IMG/VR virus record: IMGVR_UViG_3300042923_000801
Span: 1 to 24,266 of that record
Reading direction: 5' to 3' (one strand)
Length of the DNA stretch: 24,266 nucleotides
From: a virus
Shown: piece after piece, positions 8,844 to 15,556 of the stretch
How positions within the stretch are numbered: the first letter of the stretch is position 1
Layout: every line of letters begins with the position of its first letter
The notes under the pieces: model-generated
What the model was told of the DNA's origin: nothing
Database searches by the model: none
The model's input: the letters and a program-made list of their open reading frames with translations, nothing else
Made by a program: the position numbers and the translations under genes

Positions 8844-10286
8844 TTATAAAGTTATTTTAGTACTTTTATTAACCGCAATAACTTTAGTAGTTTTACATTT
8901 ATTGCTTAATTCAGTTTCCAATTCTTTTTTAAATGAAATTTTTTCATCCTGATTTGAATGAACAAGATATATTTTTTCACAATTAATAGAAGAGTAGTAT
9001 TTCAATAAATCGTCATGCTGCATGTGGCTGCTGAATGAGTGTAAATCAACTATTGCCGCACGATTCTTTACTGCTTTACCATTTATAGAGATAGTTTTCT
9101 GTTCTTTGCCATTTTTTATTTTATATGCCAACGTATTCGTTGTGGCATATCCTATAAACAAAATACAATTATCTTGATTAGGCAAAATATGTTGTACCCA
9201 TTTTACACTTCTTCCAGCTTGGAGCATTCCGCTCGAAGATAATACGCACTTAGCTTTACCATCAGCCATAACGGATTTACTTTCTTCTGGTGTGTATGCA
9301 AATTTTACATTTTTCCAATTCATCATTAAGTCAAATTTATCTTTTGCATCTCCCTGTAATGATTCAGAATAGGCATTTAAAAGACGTATTGATAAAGGGC
9401 TATCTACGATAATTGGAATATTGAAATTTTCATCTTTCCCAAAAATAGAATACAAAAGCCATAACATATATGGAAGTCTGTCTAAGCTAAAAGTCGGTAT
9501 TACAACTATCTTTTTATTTTCAACACAAAACTGTGTTATTACTGTTTTTATTTTGTCTAAATCATTTTGTAAATCCTTTTTATTCATTGACCTAGAACTT
9601 GATGCATATGTAGCTTCACCAATCACTATATTGCTTTTTACTATTGGCGAAAACTTTTCTACAAATACTTTATTATTGTTTAATTTTGTATTCCCAATAT
9701 CGGAAGTAAATACAATTTTCTTAGTAGAGTTATTTAACGATATAAATAATTCCGTTTGTGCTGAAAACAATATATGTCCAGCATGAATAAATTTAAATTT
9801 CAAGAAATTATCCAATTCAAATATTTTATCAAATTCATATTCGTCTACATGATCTAATGCTAATTCGACTTCATTATCTGAATATAATGGTGTATATTCT
9901 TTTTCAAATTTATCAGAAAGATATTCGCAATCTCTTTGATTAATATAACTTGAATCATACCACATTTCTCTTAATATTCTAATACTTCCTTTTGGTACTA
10001 TTATTCTTGCATTAAAATCATATCTAAATAATGCCGGAATATTACCGATGTGATCCGCATGATTATGTCCAACAAATACATACTTTATTTCAGCCTTATT
10101 TTTTATATTACTTATAAGCTTTTTATTTAAATCATAATTCTCTTTAACAGTTTTGCCGTCTTGTATCGTTCCAACTTCAAATAGAGCCGTATTTCCGTTA
10201 TAATTTATTACTGAGCATGAGCCTGTTACAGACTCTGCATTGCCACCTATAATATCAATTGTTACTTTGTTATCTTTCTTGGCAAT
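8844..10286 (-). CDS. Beta-CASP metallo-beta-lactamase ribonuclease, AUU start
   Basis: 480 aa when started at ATT 10286-10284. Metallo-beta-lactamase motifs: HNHADH (74-79), HAGH (168-171) and TSDIG (D196). Beta-CASP motifs: PTFSLDR (264-270), SSGMLQAGR (about 351) and DLHSFSSH (H416, H421), with a final VHS at 443. This is the layout of RNase J/CPSF73-type RNA nucleases. The first ATG (9965) would delete the zinc-binding HxHxDH, so the true start must be upstream. The frame there holds no ATG, GTG or TTG back to TGA 10304-10302, but ATT lies 6 nt after AAGGAG. A TTG one base away is out of frame and stops after 7 codons. Likely role: processing or turnover of phage or host mRNA. Confidence 0.92.
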   Translation of the reverse strand: MAKKDNKVTIDIIGGNAESVTGSCSVINYNGNTALFEVGTIQDGKTVKENYDLNKKLISNIKNKAEIKYVFVGHNHADHIGNIPALFRYDFNARIIVPKGSIRILREMWYDSSYINQRDCEYLSDKFEKEYTPLYSDNEVELALDHVDEYEFDKIFELDNFLKFKFIHAGHILFSAQTELFISLNNSTKKIVFTSDIGNTKLNNNKVFVEKFSPIVKSNIVIGEATYASSSRSMNKKDLQNDLDKIKTVITQFCVENKKIVVIPTFSLDRLPYMLWLLYSIFGKDENFNIPIIVDSPLSIRLLNAYSESLQGDAKDKFDLMMNWKNVKFAYTPEESKSVMADGKAKCVLSSSGMLQAGRSVKWVQHILPNQDNCILFIGYATTNTLAYKIKNGKEQKTISINGKAVKNRAAIVDLHSFSSHMQHDDLLKYYSSINCEKIYLVHSNQDEKISFKKELETELSNKCKTTKVIAVNKSTKITL

Positions 10287-10308
10287 AATATTCTCCTTCT
10301 TTCATTAA

Positions 10309-10563
10309 TTATTTTAATTCTTTAGATATATCCACAAATCTATCTTCCATATATCTTTGACCACCTATAGTCTTATAATATCCAATATGTGACCTGTTAT
10401 ATTTTTCTTGCATTGGAATAAAGTTAGATTTATCATTTTCTACCTCATTCTTAAAACGAGATAGATCATAAAATCCTCCAGACGCATTTCCGACATATCC
10501 ATATTTAATTAAATTCTTAACTTCTCTTAAACTTATTTGTTTAATAACAACCGTTCCCTTCAT
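10309..10563 (-). CDS. Small hypothetical protein (84 aa)
   Basis: 84 aa with a basic N-terminus and a Gly/Tyr-rich middle (YGYVGNASGGFYD); no recognised family. GGAG lies 13 nt before ATG 10563 and 10 nt before an adjacent in-frame ATT. The ribosome binding site is part of a TCTCC/GGAGA hairpin (about 10568-10583), so translation may be damped until the hairpin opens. It lies just downstream of tRNA-Ser and ends 22 nt before the start of the beta-CASP gene, likely in one transcript. Confidence 0.7.
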   Translation of the reverse strand: MKGTVVIKQISLREVKNLIKYGYVGNASGGFYDLSRFKNEVENDKSNFIPMQEKYNRSHIGYYKTIGGQRYMEDRFVDISKELK

Positions 10564-10579
10564 AATATAATTTTATCTC

Positions 10580-10595
10580 CAAAATAGGAGAGTAG
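10580..10595 (-). repeat. Second copy of the 16-nt element, tRNA 3' trailer
   Basis: CAAAATAGGAGAGTAG (plus-strand reading) is identical to 4807-4822. On the minus strand it begins at the base after the tRNA discriminator and supplies one arm of the hairpin covering the ribosome binding site of the 84-aa gene. Confidence 0.6.
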
Positions 10596-10679
10596 CGGAA
10601 AGTGTAGGTTTCGATCCCACATACCCTTTTAGGTTCTCGTTTTCAAGACGAGCGCATTTGCCAATTCTGCCAACTTTCC
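10596..10679 (-). tRNA. tRNA-Ser (anticodon UGA)
   Basis: A complete cloverleaf folds on the minus strand. Acceptor stem GGAAAGT/ACTTTCC (7 bp). D-arm with GCA/TGC. Anticodon stem CTCGT/ACGAG with loop CTTGAAA giving UGA. Long variable arm (ACC/GGT core) typical of tRNA-Ser. T-stem GTGGG/CCTAC with loop ATCGAAA. Discriminator base G, as expected for Ser; CCA is not encoded. It would decode UCA, frequent in the AT-rich phage genes. A terminator-like hairpin lies just upstream and the 84-aa gene downstream. Confidence 0.93.
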
Positions 10680-10680
10680 A

Positions 10681-10711
10681 TAATAAAAGAGATCAGCTCT
10701 CGCCAATCTCT
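10681..10711 (-). terminator. Intrinsic terminator upstream of tRNA-Ser
   Basis: AGAGAT/ATCTCT 6-bp stem (10688-10711) followed by TTTTATTA on the minus strand, ending next to the tRNA. It would end a transcript begun at the promoter at 10874-10885 and so bounds a possible small RNA; read-through would give the tRNA. Confidence 0.55.
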
Positions 10712-10870
10712 AAGTGATGTTTCAAAATTTATTACAATCCTAAAACCTAAGCAATAGGATTTATTGATATAACTTAGAATGGCAGGAGAGCACGTAGCTA
10801 ATATCCGTACCCCTGCCGAAAGGAGAATGTGTATGAAAAACTCGAATGAGTGAGAAATACTTAATACAGT
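10712..10870 (-). ncRNA. Candidate structured small RNA between phage promoter and terminator
   Basis: No gene is visible on the minus strand. The stretch holds three stable helices: ACTC/GAGT, GGCAGG/CCTGCC enclosing 25 nt (10781-10817), and AATCCTA/TAGGATT (10736-10762). It is framed by an exact ATAAATATAACA promoter (10874-10885) and the terminator at 10681-10711, giving a predicted RNA of roughly 180 nt. I do not recognise the fold. A plus-strand 6-codon frame at 10834-10854 has a ribosome binding site but is probably incidental. Confidence 0.45.
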
Positions 10871-10873
10871 ATA

Positions 10874-10885
10874 TGTTATATTTAT
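10874..10885 (-). promoter_or_regulatory. Phage promoter motif ATAAATATAACA (small RNA and tRNA)
   Basis: Exact 12-mer, placed directly after the terminator hairpin of the RNA polymerase gene. It would restart transcription into the candidate small RNA, tRNA-Ser, the 84-aa gene and the beta-CASP nuclease gene. Confidence 0.75.
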
Positions 10886-10886
10886 T

Positions 10887-10960
10887 CTATAAAAATAAAA
10901 AAATAAAGGAGAATACCAGACTATCCGAATATATTTGTAGATTGGGGATAGTCTTTCTCC
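10887..10960 (-). terminator. Strong terminator after the RNA polymerase gene
   Basis: On the minus strand AGACTATCC and GGATAGTCT form a 9-bp stem extended outward by GGAGA/TCTCC (10908-10960). A long T-rich tail follows down to about 10887. The 158 nt between it and the polymerase stop codon (10961-11118) show only a small CCTTGT/ACAAGG hairpin near 11000 and no gene. Confidence 0.75.
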
Positions 10961-11118
10961 ATAGTAGAGGAGTTTGATTTATACAATAAATATTACTACA
11001 ATCCTTGTAAAACAAGGGTTTTCTTGTGTTTTATGACTAAAATTACAAAATATTCAAAATGCCATTTTAACTAGTAGAATCAACGCTTTATGGGTGTTTT
11101 AATTTCAAAAGCTTAACG

Positions 11119-13968
11119 TTACATTTCTTTATTATTTCTATATTTCTGAACTCTTAATCTTGTGTTTTCTTTGTCTTTGATTTTTTGACATTTCTTACAT
11201 CTAATTGTTTTCATGTCACACGCACTTGTTATTATATCACATCCGCAATCAATACACTTGATATTTTTTGTTTTTTTAGGAATGTATTTAGCACAATCAT
11301 TGCAGTATTTATGGTAATTTTGTTTCTTTTTAAATCTTTTACCACATTTACCACAGACACCATCTTTATCTCCTATGTTCCTTTTTAAATTTTCTACAAT
11401 AATTTTACCGTAACAAAACCATAAAGACTCTTTTGACTTACTATTCTTTTCATCGTACAAATATTTAACTAGCATATCACAAATTTCATATTCAGAATAT
11501 TTAAATTTACTTAATTCATCTCGAATTTCTAGTGCTATATAAGATATATTACCTTTGTTTTCATCTTCCATATTAATTTTAAAATGATATGTACGATTTA
11601 ACTCGTTATATTTATTTATTAATTCTTCTGATAATTTAATTTGACTGTTATTCATCAACATAGTATAGTTAAATTTCCCAAACTTATTAATAGAAAAATT
11701 CATTTTTTTATTAATAATAATATCATCTAACTTGTTTACTATACTATCATTTTTACTTTCAATTTGAGATAACTCTTTGTCTTTTGCATAAATAAAAAAA
11801 TATGGTACTTTTTTCTTTGTGTATTTTGTAATTATTTTTTTTATTTCTATAGGTCGTTTAGGCTTATACAAAGTCTTTGCATAATCAATTGTAAAGTTAT
11901 TTTCCATGCAAAGTAACTTTATGGCTTTCATCTTTTCATCAGTAATAATTCCACTATTCCATATTTTTGTGATATCATTACTTATTGCTCCTATATTTCC
12001 TCCAGTATATGCTGCATTCAAACCATTATATATCTGCTCGTTTGTTAATATAACAGGATCTGCCTTCCTCATATTGTAATACAACGGAACAATATCTCGC
12101 ATATTCCTCTCCGCTATTTGTACAATGCTTTTTTCTGCTACAACCAAACTACGATCCCCATCTACATCAAATTGAAGTATTTTAGAAATTAAGTCATGAC
12201 AACTCGTATAAATAGCGTCAGTTATAAACCATTTTGATTTTTCATCATCTATTACATTATTTCTTACCGCATGTTCTCTGTATAAGTGTGGAGATCTTAA
12301 GCAATCAAGTTTTTCAACTTTCTTATACAAGTTACAATATACTTCATTATTTTGTAATAATCCTACTGGCTCTTTTATTCCACAAAATAAATTTTCACAA
12401 AAAGCGTACATGTCAGGTATTAAGAAAGTGTACTTCCCATCAATTTCTAACTTTGCAGATTTATAATCTTTGATTAAACTTAATTTAATTTGCCTTAATA
12501 CATCCTTTGTGTAAATATCTCTTAATAACTCGGGGTATATTTCTAACGCTTGTTGTAAATATGTTTTATTTTTATTGTACTTTGTCACTCCAAAAGCATT
12601 TAGCATGGAATCTACTGTAGATGACAAATTTACTATTTTATTACTTGATTTGAAAGCAATATCAACTAATTCATCATCTGTCATATCTGTAAGAGTTTGA
12701 ATCATTTGATAATTTATTTTTGATTTTTTTATATTATCTTCCTCTAAATTACAAATTCCTGCTTGACACTTATTTTCACTGAAATATTTTTGATACTCAT
12801 TCCATGATTCATAATATTTATACATTTTAAATTGACTTTTAGTAAAAATTATTTTTATATCTTCTTCTAGAATATTATGTTCTTTGCCATATATGTCTTT
12901 TACCATTTCATGTTTTATTTCAGGATGTAATTCATTCTGTTCTAATATAAATTTTTTGAAATCAAAAGTAGCAAGTAAACCTTTTACCCAAGGTAGTCTA
13001 CACATAAAATTCTTTTTACTTATAGACGGGAGCATCATGCCAGATCCATCTGTATGTGTAATTGGAACAGGCATCGTTTTTCTTTCTATTGTATAAGTAA
13101 GATCATCAATCAAATCCACCTCTCCGGTAACATTCGTTTCAAAATCTTCAACTACTATGGTTTTATTAATATCAAAATCTTTCCATAAATCAGTCGCGCT
13201 ATTAGTTAAAGCTAAATATGCTAAATATTTATTAACATTTATTCCGCCTAATTCATTTATTTTTTCTATTGTTAAACCACATAATAAAGTTTTAATATGT
13301 CTGTTCCAAACGGATTCTTTAATAAAAACTGTCTTTTTTGTACGAATTTGACCAGCAGAAGAAGTAAAAAACCTATACTTTTCCCCATTATAAATAAATC
13401 CGTGTAAAATCATATCTTTTATAACATCAAAATAATACACTTGAACTACCATAATATCTGTTGAGAGATCATTAGTTTTTAATCCAACCGTACGAGTAAA
13501 TGTTGACTCAAAAACTGATATTATGTTTTTAATATTTAAACTTTTTTCTTTTAAAACTCTCATTTGATAGCTATGATTAAACTCTTTATTATAATATTGA
13601 TTATAATCACATCTATATTCTAAGATTTGTAATAATTTATCTTTAGAACTTTCAATTAACAACTTTTTATGTTCAAGATATCTTTCAATGTTGTCCTTTC
13701 TATTTAAAAGCTCAATAATATTATAGCCTATATACCTATATTCTTGATCTTCGGGTATAAATGAATAATCATTTTTATTTATCATTTCTTCAATTTCTTC
13801 ATTATATCCATAAAAATTCAGTTTTTCATTTATTGATTTCATTTCATTTTTCAATTTGTTACGTTCTGATTTTAATTTATAAATAATATTATGTAACTTT
13901 CTTTCATTTTTATAATAAAAATCTCCAGTGTCTAAACTATAGATATGTATTTGTTCAGAAAGTGCCAA
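11119..13968 (-). CDS. Single-chain two-barrel RNA polymerase (YonO/QDE-1-like) with two C-terminal zinc ribbons
   Basis: 949 aa. The catalytic signature DVDGD lies at residues 601-605 (FDVDGDRSLVV), the Mg-binding DxDGD of the double-psi-barrel polymerases that include SPbeta YonO and eukaryotic QDE-1-type enzymes. YonO is a single-chain DNA-dependent RNA polymerase for phage late genes. About 40 residues before it comes LDCLRSPHLYREHAVRNN, like the conserved RxPxLHxxD region. A Gln/Thr-rich core (SSAGQIRTKK, about 205) precedes. The N-terminus is coiled coil. The C-terminus carries two Cys4 ribbons: C872/C875/C889/C892 and C905/C908/C924/C927. Start is TTG, 9 nt after AGGAGG inside the preceding gene and 2 nt after its stop. 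Likely job: transcribing from the ATAAATATAACA promoters (inference). Confidence 0.87.
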   Translation of the reverse strand: MALSEQIHIYSLDTGDFYYKNERKLHNIIYKLKSERNKLKNEMKSINEKLNFYGYNEEIEEMINKNDYSFIPEDQEYRYIGYNIIELLNRKDNIERYLEHKKLLIESSKDKLLQILEYRCDYNQYYNKEFNHSYQMRVLKEKSLNIKNIISVFESTFTRTVGLKTNDLSTDIMVVQVYYFDVIKDMILHGFIYNGEKYRFFTSSAGQIRTKKTVFIKESVWNRHIKTLLCGLTIEKINELGGINVNKYLAYLALTNSATDLWKDFDINKTIVVEDFETNVTGEVDLIDDLTYTIERKTMPVPITHTDGSGMMLPSISKKNFMCRLPWVKGLLATFDFKKFILEQNELHPEIKHEMVKDIYGKEHNILEEDIKIIFTKSQFKMYKYYESWNEYQKYFSENKCQAGICNLEEDNIKKSKINYQMIQTLTDMTDDELVDIAFKSSNKIVNLSSTVDSMLNAFGVTKYNKNKTYLQQALEIYPELLRDIYTKDVLRQIKLSLIKDYKSAKLEIDGKYTFLIPDMYAFCENLFCGIKEPVGLLQNNEVYCNLYKKVEKLDCLRSPHLYREHAVRNNVIDDEKSKWFITDAIYTSCHDLISKILQFDVDGDRSLVVAEKSIVQIAERNMRDIVPLYYNMRKADPVILTNEQIYNGLNAAYTGGNIGAISNDITKIWNSGIITDEKMKAIKLLCMENNFTIDYAKTLYKPKRPIEIKKIITKYTKKKVPYFFIYAKDKELSQIESKNDSIVNKLDDIIINKKMNFSINKFGKFNYTMLMNNSQIKLSEELINKYNELNRTYHFKINMEDENKGNISYIALEIRDELSKFKYSEYEICDMLVKYLYDEKNSKSKESLWFCYGKIIVENLKRNIGDKDGVCGKCGKRFKKKQNYHKYCNDCAKYIPKKTKNIKCIDCGCDIITSACDMKTIRCKKCQKIKDKENTRLRVQKYRNNKEM

Positions 13969-13970
13969 TA

Positions 13971-14987
13971 CTATCTTCCTCCTTTGTCATTAGATAAAAC
14001 AAGATTAACAATACTTTTTAATTCAGTATTTATATATCTATAATAATCATCGTAAGCCCATTTTTTATTTTGTCTAAAAGGAACGTCCATCCGATATAAA
14101 TTAATATTATTATCTATACAATATTTGTTTTTCTGGTTGTCTCTTTCTCTTGCTATTAAACGTTTTTTACAATTATCGTGATTATCTCTGTGTTCTTCGT
14201 CATCAATTTCGATCAAGTAAATCAGTTCATTTTTGTTTGATAACAATGCAAAATCGAATTTTAATTTTTCATTATTCTTACCTTCCAACGAATCAAACTT
14301 ATATTGAATCTCAATATTTAAACCAAATGAATTTAAATAGTCCCACACAACTTTCTCTGAAAAAGGCATACTACAAATAGGACACCATCTCCCTTTCTTG
14401 ATATTATTAGGTAATATATCCCAATCATAATTATGAGTCTTACAACGAACCTTTATATATGTTCCCGCATTTATGTATTCAGATAATAATTCTCCGTTTT
14501 TTGATTGTACTATTTGCTCTATTTCATTTTCAAAATCTCCTCGCCTACCACAACAATATGGGCACCAATGATTTCCGCTATATAAAGAGTCTGCTGTAGT
14601 TCTAAATGGAGGATGGTTTGGATCATTACACTTAAATTCGTATATTGTCTTTGCAGTTTTCCATTCTTTAGACAGCAATATTCCATCATGATCTTCGCAA
14701 TATTGTTTTAATCTTTGATAATAATATTTTTTATCTTTCATATCATGTTTTTCTAATCCCTTTTTGCTTTTATTTTCTCGCTGACATTCTTTACATGGTA
14801 AAAAATAATTCTTACATATATTTTTAGCATTAATTGTAGTTGTTGTATCTCCATGTTTTTCACAATGATAAATTAATTCAATGGGATTTTCTGACCCATT
14901 ATATTCTCCTATAATATCTACCTTATCACCATGATATTTTCTAACTTTTTCTTTAAACCATTCTTGACTTTTGTTTATATGTCCCAT
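13971..14987 (-). CDS. Zn-ribbon homing-type endonuclease, Vsr-like/EDxHD fold
   Basis: 338 aa. Three treble-clef/zinc-ribbon repeats are visible: C42/H45/C65/C68, C120/C142/C145 and C182/H185/C202/C205, the last two ending in WCPYC and WCPIC. The C-terminal nuclease part has KFDFAL (D245), then LIEIDDEEHRD (E260, D262, H266), RERDNQKNKYC, and a final LYRMD strand. This matches the Vsr-like (PD-(D/E)XK superfamily) or EDxHD nucleases found as phage homing endonucleases with zinc-ribbon DNA readers. AAAGGAG precedes the ATG. A phage promoter starts 30 nt upstream, so it has its own control. Insertion just before the RNA polymerase gene, whose ribosome binding site lies inside its last codons, is typical of mobile intergenic endonucleases. 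Specific target unknown. Confidence 0.82.
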   Translation of the reverse strand: MGHINKSQEWFKEKVRKYHGDKVDIIGEYNGSENPIELIYHCEKHGDTTTTINAKNICKNYFLPCKECQRENKSKKGLEKHDMKDKKYYYQRLKQYCEDHDGILLSKEWKTAKTIYEFKCNDPNHPPFRTTADSLYSGNHWCPYCCGRRGDFENEIEQIVQSKNGELLSEYINAGTYIKVRCKTHNYDWDILPNNIKKGRWCPICSMPFSEKVVWDYLNSFGLNIEIQYKFDSLEGKNNEKLKFDFALLSNKNELIYLIEIDDEEHRDNHDNCKKRLIARERDNQKNKYCIDNNINLYRMDVPFRQNKKWAYDDYYRYINTELKSIVNLVLSNDKGGR

Positions 14988-15016
14988 TAACTTCTCCTTT
15001 CAAATGCATCATCACA

Positions 15017-15028
15017 TGTTATATTTAT
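15017..15028 (-). promoter_or_regulatory. Phage promoter motif ATAAATATAACA (endonuclease/RNA polymerase)
   Basis: Exact 12-mer, touching the TAA of the 129-aa gene (15028-15030) and 29 nt from the ATG of the endonuclease. It would feed both the endonuclease and, behind it, the RNA polymerase: possible positive feedback if that polymerase uses this motif. Confidence 0.78.
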
Positions 15029-15417
15029 TATTTACTAATCCAAACTTTCCAATATGTAACTTCTTTATGTACGATTTTTGTTACTAAATTAGATTCATAT
15101 TTCATTAACTCCTTTATATCATTAAAATAATATACATAATCAATCACAACTTTATTTTTGCATCGCCGGATATTTCTTAAAATATCTTTGATCCTATCGC
15201 AGTTTCGCTTATCTAATGTATCAACTCCATCGTATTTCCCGTCAGATAGCTGACAATATGATCTTACACAACGGTTATTCGCTGGCTTACGTGATGGGAG
15301 AGCAGCATATACTGGAATATTTTTCCTTAATTGAGCATAAGCAGATTGCCACTCCTCATTCGTCATATCTTTTACTATATCATCATTCAGTTTTTCATTT
15401 ACATCCGTAGTTATCAT
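15028..15417 (-). CDS. Hypothetical protein (129 aa)
   Basis: 129 aa, no family recognised. It has a charged N-terminus, a central basic Cys-containing stretch (NNRCVRSYCQ, then KRNCDR and RRCKNK) and a beta-rich C-terminus ending in YWKVWISK. GAGAGG lies 8 nt before the ATG. A phage promoter motif ends 19 nt upstream of the start and another overlaps its stop codon, so the gene forms its own transcription unit between helicase and endonuclease. Nothing shows its function. Confidence 0.8.
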   Translation of the reverse strand: MITTDVNEKLNDDIVKDMTNEEWQSAYAQLRKNIPVYAALPSRKPANNRCVRSYCQLSDGKYDGVDTLDKRNCDRIKDILRNIRRCKNKVVIDYVYYFNDIKELMKYESNLVTKIVHKEVTYWKVWISK

Positions 15418-15436
15418 TTTATTATCCTCTCTTATA

Positions 15437-15448
15437 TGTTATATTTAT
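15437..15448 (-). promoter_or_regulatory. Phage promoter motif ATAAATATAACA (129-aa gene)
   Basis: Exact 12-mer, 19 nt from the ATG, with the ribosome binding site beginning about 5 nt after it. The tight fit implies transcription starts within a few bases of the motif. The rest of the gap up to the helicase stop (15449-15556) holds a CTCCTA/TAGGAG hairpin and no gene. Confidence 0.78.
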
Positions 15449-15556
15449 TTTGTAGTAATCGTTTTAAGGCTATTTTAGGTTAAAGGTATATTAATTACCG
15501 TATAAGGTGTTTAAGTCGCTCCTAGAAATTTGTAGAAAGTGTAGGAGTATTGTAAA

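Noticed and set aside
10282-10305. ATG at 10305 or TTG at 10285 as start of the beta-CASP gene
   Set aside because: Both are out of frame: the ATG reads 11 codons and the TTG 7 codons before stop. Using them would need a frameshift, while ATT 10286 is in frame with ideal spacing.
1818-10976. 16-nt repeat AGTAGAGGAGTTTGAT at about 1818 and 10963
   Set aside because: One copy is inside TerL coding sequence and the other between genes; one such match is expected by chance in DNA of this composition, and no structure or context is shared.
11604-11615. Near copy of the phage promoter inside the RNA polymerase gene
   Set aside because: One mismatch, embedded in ordinary codons (NKYNE), with no gene start close downstream; probably fortuitous.
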